Source: an uncultured Bacteroidia bacterium
GTDB lineage: Bacteria; Bacteroidota; Bacteroidia; Bacteroidales; UBA932
Length of the DNA: 64,000 nucleotides
NCBI GenBank assembly: GCA_902768665.1
Contig: CACXMA010000014.1
Coordinates: 103,265-167,264, forward strand
Direction of reading: 5' to 3'
Numbering within the stretch: position 1 is the stretch's first letter; every line of letters starts with the position of its first letter. A model generated the notes under the pieces. That model was not told where the DNA came from. It worked only from the letters and a program-made list of their open reading frames with translations, and searched no databases. Of the stretch, positions 22,896 to 30,787 are shown in pieces. The translations under genes and the position numbers were made by a program.

Positions 22896-25718
22896 CTATT
22901 CCCAGCTAAATAGTTCTATGATTTCCCGCATCTTTTCAATGATACGGCGTACAGTGGCGCTGCGGGCAAGCAGCCCCATCTTCTTTTTACGGACAGCTTC
23001 CTGAATTATTTCAGGCTTCTCACGGCCCAGATAATCATATTCAGACATATACTTGCCGAGAGCCTCCGGGTCCACACCTTCGACCATCGCAAGGTCTTCA
23101 ACCGCTTCCGTTTTCTTTTCGATAATGTAATCCTTTAGGCGCGTTTCCAAGTCCATAGTGCCATCAGCCTTAGCCCTCTGGAATCCGGCCTTGTCGTAAT
23201 CAACGTTTCGTTTGATGAAATCATCGATGAGACGCGTCTTTTTGCGCATCGTGGCATCTTTGATCATCGTATCCAGAATCTCCTGACGCTTCTTTTCGTA
23301 GTCTTCATCAGAAGGATTCAGGTTGCTGATGAGGGACAGGATGTAAGCTACGTTTACGACGTCGCTATGGAGGAGCTCCAGGCAGAAGTCAATGTCCTCC
23401 AGCTTTCCGCCATCCCCATACTCTGCCTGCGGCTCTTCCAGAAGACCGGGCTCATCAACTTTTTCCTCCTTTATGAAGCCGACAGTCATATCCAGGTACT
23501 TGGAACGGTAGTCGTTGTAATCCTGCTCAGATAAGATAAGCCCCGGATCATCCGCATCGAAATCCTCATAAATCTGAATTTCTGCGCGCTTCTTGATGAT
23601 TTCGCGGAACGCCAGAAGGAATTTCTTCTTGTCGTATTCACTCTTGAGAGCGTCAACCGATTCCATTGTGGGATACTTCTGCAAAAAAGCCTCTGAGAGT
23701 TCGTTGAAGGCGCGTTTGACTTCTTGGAATGGTTTGCGGAGCACATCTTCAATGCCTCCTGCGCTGAAAAGTTTCAGCGACTCATCCACTTTATCCTTAA
23801 GGTCACGGAAACAGAGGATTTTGCCAAAGCGCTTTTTCTCATTGAGAATGCGGTTTGTGCGGCTGAAGGCCTGCAGAAGTCCGTGGTATTCCAGATTCTT
23901 ATCAACGTAAAGGGTGTTCAGTTTCTTGGCATCAAAGCCGGTGAGGAACATCCCAACGACCAGAAGCAGGTCGATAGGCTCCATACCGGTCTTGCGCTTT
24001 TTCATCCGCTCGTTGATATCATCGTAGTAGGCACCAAAATTGTCCGTCGTAAAGGCCGTCCCGAAACAGGCGTTGTAGTCATCCATGATGGCCTGCAATT
24101 CATCGGCCTGCACAGCGTCTGTCTCGAAGCCCTGATTCATGCCGGTCTTGGCATCGTCTTGACTGACATTGGGGGCGTATGTGAAAATAGCTGCAATTTT
24201 GATGTCTGGCTGAAGGTCCTTGAATATCTTGTAATACTTAAGGAGCATAGGGACTGACTGCACGGCGAAGAGTGCATTGAACTCTCCGTCAAAGGTGGAT
24301 TTGCGGAAATTATTCAGAATGAAAGACGCAATCTCTTTCATTCGGATGTCGCTATCCTGGCTGGCATCCAATTTCCCTTGGTAATACTCGACCAGGAAAC
24401 CAAGGACGTTTTCGTCAGCGATAGCGTCCTTGATCATGTACTTGTGCAGGCAGTCCCCGAAGACTTCCTTGGTGGTGATATCCTGCTTGGCGTTCTCAAC
24501 AAAGATGGGCGTGCCGGTAAATCCGAATATCTGGAGATTCCGGAAGAAATTGACGATGTTCTTGTGGCACTCGCCAAAGTGGCTGCGGTGGCACTCGTCG
24601 AAAATCATCACGAACTTCTTGTCTCTCAGTTCCTGAATCCGCTTGTTGTAGAAGTCCTTCTTGATGGCGGTATTCAGCTTCTGGATAGTTGTAAGGATGA
24701 TTTTCTTGTCGGAGTTCAGACGCTTTACCAGTTCGTAAGTGTCGTCAGTACCATCCACTGCGCCTGGTTCAAAGGCTTCATATTCGCTCTTGGTCTGGGT
24801 ATCCAGATCGTGACGGTCAACGACGAAGAGAACTTTGTCAATGCCGTCCAGTTCGGCCACCAACTGGGCGGCCTTGAATGACGTTAGCGTCTTGCCAGCG
24901 CCGGTTGTGTGCCAAATGTATCCGTTTTTGTTTGTATTCTGGACACGGTCAAGAATCTTCTCTACAGCATAATACTGATATGGACGAAGTACCATTAGGC
25001 ACTTGTCACCCTCATGCATGACGATGTACTTGCTGATTATCTTGCCCAATACACACTTGTCGAAGAAATGCGTAGCGAACTGGCTGAGATCGTTGACCGG
25101 TTCGTTATTCGGCAGCGTCCAATTGAAGGTAAACTTATATCCACAATTGGGATTATTAGCAAAATATCGTGTATTGACGCCATTGGAAATGACGAAAAGC
25201 TGGATATAATCGAAAAGGCCGCGGAAAGAGGTCTTCTGATAGCGCTGAACCTGATTGTATGCCTGTTTTAGCTCTACACCTCGCTTCTTGAGCTCAATCT
25301 GAACGAGAGGCAGACCATTAATAAGGATGGTGACATCGTAGCGACAAGTCTTACGGCCTTCAACAGTAATTTGATTGGATACTTGGAATTCGTTCTGGCA
25401 CCAATGATTCTTGTTGAGAAACTCTACCCAGATGCGATGCTGGCCATCTTCCGTCTCCATCGGGTAGAGGTCACGAAGTTTCTTGGATTTCTCAAACAGC
25501 GTTCCACCTTCCAGATAAATGCAAATCTTCTCGAACTCTTTGTCCGTGAAGGAAGTGCGGCCTATTTCCGCCAAGGCCTTAGCGTTATGCTTTTCCAACT
25601 GCTTCTTGAAGTTGCTGTAGAGGTTGGTTTCTTCTTTAATCTGGACATATTCATAGCTCATGTCCTGCAAAGTCGAAATCAGCCCGTTTTCAAGAGCCTG
25701 TTCACTTTGTGCTGTCAT
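22896..25718 (-). CDS. hsdR: Type I restriction endonuclease/translocase HsdR
   Basis: A 940-residue protein. The N-terminal nuclease domain has the PD-(D/E)XK core with LPLVQIELKKRGVELKQA (near 140-155). The SF2 motor has Walker A HTTGAGKTLTSFK (near 271), DEAD-like MIFDECHRSH (near 376), FGFTGTP (motif III) and motif VI-like QAFSRTNRI. A C-terminal helical region binds the methylase. It pumps DNA and cuts unmethylated targets at a distance. First gene of the operon; a -7 element (TAAATTTG) is 32 bases upstream. Confidence 0.96.
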   Translation of the reverse strand: MTAQSEQALENGLISTLQDMSYEYVQIKEETNLYSNFKKQLEKHNAKALAEIGRTSFTDKEFEKICIYLEGGTLFEKSKKLRDLYPMETEDGQHRIWVEFLNKNHWCQNEFQVSNQITVEGRKTCRYDVTILINGLPLVQIELKKRGVELKQAYNQVQRYQKTSFRGLFDYIQLFVISNGVNTRYFANNPNCGYKFTFNWTLPNNEPVNDLSQFATHFFDKCVLGKIISKYIVMHEGDKCLMVLRPYQYYAVEKILDRVQNTNKNGYIWHTTGAGKTLTSFKAAQLVAELDGIDKVLFVVDRHDLDTQTKSEYEAFEPGAVDGTDDTYELVKRLNSDKKIILTTIQKLNTAIKKDFYNKRIQELRDKKFVMIFDECHRSHFGECHKNIVNFFRNLQIFGFTGTPIFVENAKQDITTKEVFGDCLHKYMIKDAIADENVLGFLVEYYQGKLDASQDSDIRMKEIASFILNNFRKSTFDGEFNALFAVQSVPMLLKYYKIFKDLQPDIKIAAIFTYAPNVSQDDAKTGMNQGFETDAVQADELQAIMDDYNACFGTAFTTDNFGAYYDDINERMKKRKTGMEPIDLLLVVGMFLTGFDAKKLNTLYVDKNLEYHGLLQAFSRTNRILNEKKRFGKILCFRDLKDKVDESLKLFSAGGIEDVLRKPFQEVKRAFNELSEAFLQKYPTMESVDALKSEYDKKKFLLAFREIIKKRAEIQIYEDFDADDPGLILSEQDYNDYRSKYLDMTVGFIKEEKVDEPGLLEEPQAEYGDGGKLEDIDFCLELLHSDVVNVAYILSLISNLNPSDEDYEKKRQEILDTMIKDATMRKKTRLIDDFIKRNVDYDKAGFQRAKADGTMDLETRLKDYIIEKKTEAVEDLAMVEGVDPEALGKYMSEYDYLGREKPEIIQEAVRKKKMGLLARSATVRRIIEKMREIIELFSWE

Positions 25719-25749
25719 ACTTATTTAGGGATTCTAATTCCTTAAGTCG

Positions 25750-25757
25750 CAAATTTA
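25750..25757 (-). promoter_or_regulatory. -7 element of the hsdRMS operon
   Basis: Minus strand TAAATTTG (25757-25750), exact match, 32 bases before the hsdR ATG at 25718. Confidence 0.55.
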
Positions 25758-25791
25758 ATGATTTTTTATTAAGGGCGAACAGTTGTGAGCG

Positions 25792-25878
25792 ATGAAAAAA
25801 AGTAGTATGGATATAATTGACAGACAGTTGTCATTATTTGAACATATCAAACCCGAGTATTTCCTATCGCTTTGCTGA
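25792..25878 (+). pseudogene. Short frame, possible 5' end of a broken dinD
   Basis: ATG 25792 opens 28 codons (MKKSSMDIIDRQLSLFEHIK, then PEYFLSLC) that read like the start of a real protein: amphipathic, with a LFEHIK segment comparable to the FEKIK/FEEIK near the N-terminus of DinD proteins. It then runs into repeat sequence and stops. A clear dinD body in the same direction lies 517 bases downstream. The link is inference; it might instead be an unrelated leader peptide divergent from hsdR. Confidence 0.3.
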
Positions 25879-25933
25879 AATAACATACGTGGTATTAACC
25901 TTCCTATAACCTCTCACTCCCCCGCAGATGGAT

Positions 25934-26103
25934 CGGCGAGGTGGTGTCCGGGGGCGTGTCCACCCCCGGACACGTATAGGGGGAGGGGCCCGTTGGATAC
26001 GAGTTCCTGCTGAGGCCCAAAGGGCCGAGGAAGGGACGAAGTAGACAATGGGAGGGGCCGGAGCGAACGCAGTGAGCGGAGTCCCCCGGACACCACCTCG
26101 GCG
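25934..26103. repeat. 170-bp inverted-repeat element (MITE-like)
   Basis: The ends are 21-bp inverted repeats with one mismatch: cggcgaggtggtgtccgggg(g) at 25934-25954 and its complement at 26083-26103. A second copy of cccccggacac at 25963-25973 lets the left end also fold on itself. No coding frame inside is convincing. No target-site duplication is obvious. Confidence 0.6.
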
Positions 26104-26120
26104 AGGAATCGGAAGGGAAG

Positions 26121-26144
26121 ATTCCACGGACGGGGCCGTGGAAT
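26121..26144. repeat. Palindromic REP-like unit
   Basis: attccacgg-acgggg-ccgtggaat: perfect 9-bp arms. Family members also at 11234-11256, 26371-26393 and 26742-26765, with half copies ggggccgtggaatgac between 26775 and 26820 and a degenerate one near 27023. Confidence 0.75.
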
Positions 26145-26193
26145 GACGGCACCAGACAAGAAAGGACGAGCATGTCCTGTATTGCATAACGGC

Positions 26194-26291
26194 AAAAAAA
26201 TAAAGCCAGCCTGGGACGCTGACTTTAGGGCTCGAATCAAGTTACCTTGAGAGGGTTGTCATCCCTTCCTCGCGAATTCCCTGCGACGATT
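26194..26291 (-). ncRNA. Candidate small RNA (~98 nt) with perfect promoter and terminator
   Basis: On the minus strand the promoter is exact: TTTG (26328-26325), 19 bases, TACCTTTG (26305-26298). About 70 bases later come a terminator stem AAGTCAGC/GCTGGCTT (26225-26218 with 26210-26203) and TATTTTTTT. The transcript between has no coding frame of note and contains stem-forming stretches. No known RNA family is recognised; it is neither tRNA, 6S nor tmRNA by eye. Start and end are estimates. Confidence 0.5.
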
Positions 26292-26297
26292 CCAATG

Positions 26298-26328
26298 CAA
26301 AGGTAGTGCTTTTTTCTAAATCCGCAAA
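26298..26328 (-). promoter_or_regulatory. Promoter of the candidate small RNA
   Basis: TTTG-N19-TACCTTTG on the minus strand, no protein gene downstream before a strong terminator. Confidence 0.65.
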
Positions 26329-26370
26329 TATAATTGAGATTTCTCGACTTCGCTCGAAATGACAAAACAG

Positions 26371-26393
26371 ATTCCACGGACAGGCCGTGGAAT
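26371..26393. repeat. Palindromic REP-like unit abutting the dinD remnant
   Basis: attccacgg-acagg-ccgtggaat. It ends three bases before the first recognisable dinD codon, so it marks the break point. Confidence 0.75.
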
Positions 26394-26395
26394 GA

Positions 26396-26644
26396 TGGGA
26401 CGGAGTGGAATACTGGTCTGCAAGAGAGCTCTATCCTCACCTGGGATACGCAAAATGGCAGCGGTTTGAAGAAGCTGTCGCTAGAGCTAAAGAATCGTGA
26501 AAATCGGCCTCCCAGCGCGTTGAGGAACATTTTACCGACGCCGGTAAAATCGTAAAAGCCGGTATTGCGACAAAGCCAAAAGCAGACGTGCATATGACCC
26601 GCTATGCCTGTTATCTGGTCGCACAGAACCGGAGACCCACGTAA
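26396..26644 (+). pseudogene. dinD: dinD (DNA-damage-inducible protein D) fragment
   Basis: One frame reads DGVEYWSARELYPHLGYAKW, QRFEEAVARAKES, an in-frame TGA, then KSASQRVEEHFTDAGKIVKA and DVHMTRYACYLVAQN. These match the order of E. coli-type DinD (WSARQLGKLLGY, RAKEACENSG, DDHFEEILDMVKIG, LSRYACYLVVQNGDP). The TGA falls where family members have Cys (TGC to TGA). The 5' part is cut by a palindromic repeat and the 3' part ends early at TAA. No functional product is expected. Confidence 0.82.
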
Positions 26645-26699
26645 AACTGAAGGCTGACGAATAATCGTCAGCCCAGTATGCAGCGAATCCGTAGAATCG
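26643..26699 (-). ncRNA. Second candidate small RNA (~57 nt)
   Basis: Minus strand promoter TTTG (26737-26734), 20 bases, TACATTTG (26713-26706). The short transcript ends in a perfect 9-bp hairpin GGCTGACGA/TCGTCAGCC (26673-26665 with 26660-26652) followed by TTCAGTTTT. The hairpin could also serve as terminator of the broken dinD on the other strand. No family recognised. Confidence 0.4.
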
Positions 26700-26741
26700 C
26701 TGTTGCAAATGTAGTAACGATTTCTGTAAATACCAAAACAG

Positions 26742-27044
26742 ATTCCACGGACGGGGCCGTGGAATGACGAAAAAGGACGGGGCCGTGGAATGACGGGAAA
26801 GGGCGGGGCCGTGGAATGACGGTTTCACTGCCGCAGGTCAGGAGGTAAAACGCCGCAGGTCTGCGTTTTTCACACGACCTGCAACGCAAATAGGCCGTAC
26901 AGCAGCATCTAGCGTAGCAGGTCAAAGGATTTTTGCAGACCTGCTGCATTTCGCTGCCTGACCTGCGACGGAGCGGCATGACGAGAAACAGATGCCCTGC
27001 ATTCGCTGGGCATGACGGGAAAGGACGGGCCGTGAAATGACGGG
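26742..27044. repeat. Gene-free repeat region before the SDR gene
   Basis: Contains a palindromic unit at 26742-26765, two half units up to 26820, and then the heptamer gcaggtc or its complement gacctgc at least six times between about 26832 and 26970. No credible gene seen. Confidence 0.6.
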
Positions 27045-27878
27045 CTAAAGGATCTTCTTGCCGCCGCGGCGCATGAGGGCGTCCCACCAGCGGGCGGGAA
27101 GCAGGCTGTGGAGGAAGACGGCGGTGTGGGCGCCGAAGCCGGTGCGGTAGCGGACCTTGGGCCGGCGGCTGGAGGCGGCGCGGCAGATGGCGCGCGCGAT
27201 GACGGTCGGCTTCGACAGAAGGCGCATGGAGTAGGCCTTCCGCATTGTCGACGCCTCGTTCAGCGCCTCGGCCTCGTAGGGCGTGCCGGCGGAAGACTCG
27301 GCGAGATGGTCCGCGGCGATGATGCCCCAGTCGGTCTTGATGCCGCCCGGCTCGATCAGCGCGACGCGGATGCCGAAAGGCTTCACCTCCATCCGCAGGG
27401 CATCGGACAGGGCCTCCACGGCGAACTTCGAGACGTGGTACCAGCCGCCGAAGTAGAGGACGATCTTGCCGGCGATGGAGGAGACGTTGACGACGGTCCC
27501 GCTCCCCTGCGCCCGCATGTGCGGCAACACGAGCTGCGTCAGCCGGGCAAGGCCGAAGACATTGACCTCCAGCTGCCTGCGGGCCTCCTCCAGCGGCACG
27601 TTCTCGATGGCGCCGAAAGAGCCGTAACCGGCGTTGTTGACCAGCACATCGATGCGTCCCTCGGCCTCCATGACCGCGGCGACACAGGCCGCCATCGAAG
27701 CCTCGTCGGTCACGTCAAGACGCACCGGGACGACACCGAACTCCCGCAGCGGTTCCATCCGCTCGACCCGGCGGGCGGCGCCGTAGACGCGGTGGCCTTT
27801 GCGGGCCAGGAGCACGGCGGTCTCATACCCGATGCCGCTGCTCGCGCCGGTGAGAAGGATTACTTTCTGCTTTTTCAT
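27045..27878 (-). CDS. Short-chain dehydrogenase/reductase
   Basis: A 277-residue classical SDR. Residues show the cofactor loop LTGASSGIGYETA (near 9-21), NNAG (about 86-89), catalytic Ser in VVNVSSIAG and YHVSK (Tyr and Lys of the triad). Arg in GAARRVER after beta 2 suggests NADPH. The long C-terminal tail (AICRAASSRRPKVRYRTG) is typical of the SDRs that act on large hydrophobic substrates or steroids, but the substrate is unknown. It follows the TonB-C gene by 6 bases, so the two are probably cotranscribed. Confidence 0.92.
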   Translation of the reverse strand: MKKQKVILLTGASSGIGYETAVLLARKGHRVYGAARRVERMEPLREFGVVPVRLDVTDEASMAACVAAVMEAEGRIDVLVNNAGYGSFGAIENVPLEEARRQLEVNVFGLARLTQLVLPHMRAQGSGTVVNVSSIAGKIVLYFGGWYHVSKFAVEALSDALRMEVKPFGIRVALIEPGGIKTDWGIIAADHLAESSAGTPYEAEALNEASTMRKAYSMRLLSKPTVIARAICRAASSRRPKVRYRTGFGAHTAVFLHSLLPARWWDALMRRGGKKIL

Positions 27879-27884
27879 AACTGC

Positions 27885-28913
27885 TTACCAGGAAAAGGAA
27901 ACGGGAATCGTATAGCTGACCCGGACGGGCTCGCCCTCCTTTCGGGCCGGGCGCCAGCGGGGCGATTTCCCGACGATACGCACGGCCTCGTCATCCAGCC
28001 GCTGCTCGACGCCCTGGATGACCTTGACATCGGTGAGACGGCCGTCCTTGCCGACGACGAAGCTGACATATACGGTACCGCGGATCCCCTCAGAAAGGGC
28101 GCTCTTAGGGTATTTCATACGCTTTGCGACCCACTCGGAAAAGGTCGCGGGGTCATTGCCGCGGAAGGTCGGGGGCGTAAAACCGTTCCCATCGGTCCCG
28201 TCCGGCACCATCGTGAAGGTCGGGCCGTCGATCCGGCCGCCCTCGGGATTGATAAGGGAGATGGTGACGCCTTTCTTGCCGAGATAGGCCGCCAGGTGCT
28301 CGAGGTACTGCCTGTACTCCAGATAGTTCTCGACGCCGAGCTCCCCGATGAAATAGGCCTCCACATCGGCAGCGCTCCCGGCGTACATCGTGTCGAAGCA
28401 GTAGAGGTAATCCTCGCCGACGGAAATGGTCTCGATGCCGTAGGCCTCCAGATGCACGTTATAGAGGGCCACGCGCCAGGAATCCGTCATCCCGTCCGGC
28501 AGCAGCTTCTCCCGAATATCCTCCGGAGAAAAACTGAACTGCAGCGGCTTCATCGGCGGATTCTCGAACACGACGCAGGCGCCCCAGCCCGACTCGGCGA
28601 GCAGCAGCGGCAGCCAGCGCGTCTCGCTGCCGAAGCACAGGATCTCTTCCGCCAGGGCCTCGCCGGAAAGGAAACGCTCATAGATGTCGTCGGCAAAGAG
28701 CTCGAACTCGAAGACGACCTGGTCCTCGTCGAAATGGATGTCGGTGAGGTTCCGGAAGCCGTCGACCTCGGCGGGAAGGCCGGAAGCGAGCGCTTCAAGA
28801 TGGTACTCAAGCAGATAATCCGCCAGACCCTGCTTGTCGGAAGACTGGGCGTTCGCCCCAAGGGCGGCGAAAAGGAACGCGACCGCGGCCGCGAGGTTCA
28901 GCATCTTAGTCAT
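27885..28913 (-). CDS. Secreted protein with C-terminal TonB domain
   Basis: I start at ATG 28913 (MTKMLNLAAAVAFLFAALGA), a clear signal peptide; the open frame extends upstream without support. The 342-residue protein has an unrecognised N-terminal part (about 25-240) and a TonB C-terminal domain (about 255-342: VAKRMKYPKSALSEGIRGTV, SFVVGKDGRLTDVKVIQGVE, SPRWRPARKEGEPVRVSYTI). Such stand-alone TonB-C proteins are common in Bacteroidota envelopes. A -7 element TACATTTG (28925-28918) ends only four bases before the ATG, so the mRNA may be leaderless or start at Met4. Confidence 0.85.
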   Translation of the reverse strand: MTKMLNLAAAVAFLFAALGANAQSSDKQGLADYLLEYHLEALASGLPAEVDGFRNLTDIHFDEDQVVFEFELFADDIYERFLSGEALAEEILCFGSETRWLPLLLAESGWGACVVFENPPMKPLQFSFSPEDIREKLLPDGMTDSWRVALYNVHLEAYGIETISVGEDYLYCFDTMYAGSAADVEAYFIGELGVENYLEYRQYLEHLAAYLGKKGVTISLINPEGGRIDGPTFTMVPDGTDGNGFTPPTFRGNDPATFSEWVAKRMKYPKSALSEGIRGTVYVSFVVGKDGRLTDVKVIQGVEQRLDDEAVRIVGKSPRWRPARKEGEPVRVSYTIPVSFSW

Positions 28914-28917
28914 GGCA

Positions 28918-28925
28918 CAAATGTA
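28918..28925 (-). promoter_or_regulatory. -7 element right before the TonB-C gene
   Basis: TACATTTG on the minus strand, exact match, ending four bases upstream of the ATG at 28913, which implies a very short or absent leader. Confidence 0.5.
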
Positions 28926-28985
28926 CCAAAAATTTTGCACGGTACGGGATTTTTTTGTAAATTGTACGGCAGTAACGCGACGACC

Positions 28986-29233
28986 ATGAAAGCGGACCCC
29001 ACAATTCTCCACCGGAAACTCAAGGATTTTTTCGGTTATGATGCCGCTGGTATTTCAAGGACGACGAGAAGAAAACCATGATCCTCTACGGCGGTTCGGG
29101 CGATTTCGGCAGGGCCGACCTCGCCTTCCTCAACCGCATTCCCCGGGAGCTTCGCGACTACGCCTTTATCTATCAGCCCAGCCTGGGCCTCCCCGGCAAC
29201 GAGCTGGACCTGACGGATGTCGAGTGGTTCTGA
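28986..29233 (+). pseudogene. Frameshifted paralogue of the 102-aa protein at 8519
   Basis: ATG 28986 opens MKADPTILHRKLKDFFGYDA and then goes off frame. After a shift the frame reads WYFKDDEKKTMILYGGSGDF, LAFLNRIPRELRDYAFIYQP, LPGNELDLTDVEWF, closely matching the protein at 8519. The shift is at ccgctggtat, which would be restored by one extra ctgg (GCTGGCTGGTAT), as expected for a 4-base slippage deletion. A shorter product from the internal ATG (about 29078) is possible. Confidence 0.75.
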
Positions 29234-29311
29234 TTTTTCTCCCCATTTTCCTATTTATTTGATTATTCGGCTTTTTTTCCGAAATTCGCAGACCCGATAT
29301 TTCCAAACGGA

Positions 29312-29869
29312 ATGGACGAAAAGGAGAAAAAACTCATCGAAGGTCTGAAAGCAGGCCGGGACAGTGCCTACGAGGAACTGTTCCGGGTCCATTATCCGAT
29401 CCTCAAAGAGCTGGCCCTCCACATGGTCCGCGACGAATTTGTGGCCAAGACCATCGTGAGCGATTTCTTCTTCCATATCTGGGAGATCCGTACTGAACTC
29501 TGCATCGGCAGTTCCCTCCGGGGATATCTCGCCCGGGGCGTGTACAACCGCTGCCTCAACCATCTCCGCTCCGCCCAGTCCGGTTTGGGCAAGAGTCAGC
29601 CTCTTTCCCCCGAAACCGATCTTGCCGCCGACGAGACCCCGCTCGGACGGCTGATGGCGAAGGAATTGGAGCAGGAAATGGAAGAAGCCATCGCCAGCCT
29701 CCCCGACGCGACGAAAAAAGTGTTCCTGATGCATCGTTCGGACGGATTGAAATACGAAGAGATTGCAAAGGAGACCGGCATCTCGGTCAATACGGTGAAG
29801 TACCATATCAAACGGGCCCTCGCCTTCTTGCGGCAACGCTTTGGAAAGGACGGACCGCCGCTACCCTAA
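29312..29869 (+). CDS. ECF sigma factor (FecI/RpoE-like) of a polysaccharide-utilisation locus
   Basis: A 185-residue ECF sigma. Region 2 (about 10-80): AYEELFRVHYPILKELALHM, FVAKTIVSDFFFHIWE, SLRGYLARGVYNRCLNHLRS. Region 4 (about 120-175): LPDATKKVFLMHRSDGLKYE then EEIAKETGISVNTVKYHIKR. It would direct RNA polymerase to the downstream SusC/SusD genes when released by the FecR partner. The FecR gene follows after 38 bases, then SusC and SusD in the same direction. Confidence 0.95.
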   Translation: MDEKEKKLIEGLKAGRDSAYEELFRVHYPILKELALHMVRDEFVAKTIVSDFFFHIWEIRTELCIGSSLRGYLARGVYNRCLNHLRSAQSGLGKSQPLSPETDLAADETPLGRLMAKELEQEMEEAIASLPDATKKVFLMHRSDGLKYEEIAKETGISVNTVKYHIKRALAFLRQRFGKDGPPLP

Positions 29870-29907
29870 AATGTCGTCAGATTGTCACTATATAGAAAAG
29901 AAAACTG

Positions 29908-30783
29908 ATGTCCGAAAAAATAGAAGACATACTTGAACAATACCTGAAAGGCGAAGACGTCCTCCCCGCCGGGAAAGGCACGGAAGAGGCCATGGCGGCT
30001 TTCCGCCAGTTCCAAGGCCGTCGCGATGCCGCCCTGAAGAGAAGGAAGCGCATCTGGCTATGGACAGCCGCAGTGAGTGCGGCCGCCTGCATCGCCATCG
30101 TCGCCGGTATCGCTTTCCGTTCGCAAACGCCTGCTCCGGAAGAAGTCTTCATCGCTTCCGCCCCGGTCGGCGAAATCGTGAACGTCACCCTGCCGGACGG
30201 AACGGCGGTGTGGCTGAACGGCTCTTCCCGGATCAGCTGTTCCAAGGAATTCGGCGTAAAGGACAGGGCCGTCAGCCTCGAAGGCGAAGGCTATTTCGAA
30301 GTGGTCAGGAACGAATCTCTCCCGATGGTGATCAGCACGGCTTCCGCCAGCGTCACCGTGCTGGGAACGACCTTCGATTTCCGGGAGTACCCGGAAGATG
30401 CTGACGCCTCCGTGGTGCTCTATGAGGGTCACGTCAACTTCACCGATGCCGCCGGGAAAGGGCTGGACCTTCTCCCCGGTCAGGCCGCCATGCTGAACAA
30501 GGCCAGCGGAGAACTCGCCTACGTAACAACTGACACCAGCCATCCCGCCGCCTGGAGAAACGGCCTCCTCATCTTTGAGGACTGCACGCTCGAAAGGATC
30601 TGCCGGGATCTCTCCAACGCCTACGGCACGGCGATCAAAATCAGCGATCCTGCCCTGCTGCAGTTGCGTTTCACCGCCGAGTTCAATGTCCGCACCCAGA
30701 CCCTTTCCGACGTTCTGGAAGTGCTCTCCCTGACCCGTCACATCAGTTTCCGCCTCTCGGAAACCGGCGCGGAAATTTTCTAA
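29908..30783 (+). CDS. FecR-family anti-sigma factor
   Basis: A 291-residue protein with one transmembrane segment (about 51-68, IWLWTAAVSAAACIAIVAGI). The cytosolic N-terminus would hold the sigma factor. The periplasmic FecR domain (about 85-180: GEIVNVTLPDGTAVWLNGSS, VSLEGEGYFEVV, VTVLGTTFDFREYP) and the C-terminal DUF4974-like domain (about 210-290: LIFEDCTLERICRDLSNAYG) receive a signal from the STN domain of the SusC. It stops five bases before the SusC gene. Confidence 0.95.
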   Translation: MSEKIEDILEQYLKGEDVLPAGKGTEEAMAAFRQFQGRRDAALKRRKRIWLWTAAVSAAACIAIVAGIAFRSQTPAPEEVFIASAPVGEIVNVTLPDGTAVWLNGSSRISCSKEFGVKDRAVSLEGEGYFEVVRNESLPMVISTASASVTVLGTTFDFREYPEDADASVVLYEGHVNFTDAAGKGLDLLPGQAAMLNKASGELAYVTTDTSHPAAWRNGLLIFEDCTLERICRDLSNAYGTAIKISDPALLQLRFTAEFNVRTQTLSDVLEVLSLTRHISFRLSETGAEIF

Positions 30784-30787
30784 CGTC

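Noticed and set aside
25864-27087. Several minus-strand frames of 89-139 codons in the repeat region
   Set aside because: Pro/Ser/Arg-rich low-complexity translations of palindromic repeats; the dinD remnant on the plus strand explains part of the region.
27108-29081. 657-codon plus-strand frame over the SDR and TonB-C genes
   Set aside because: Antisense to two clear genes; composition typical of shadows.
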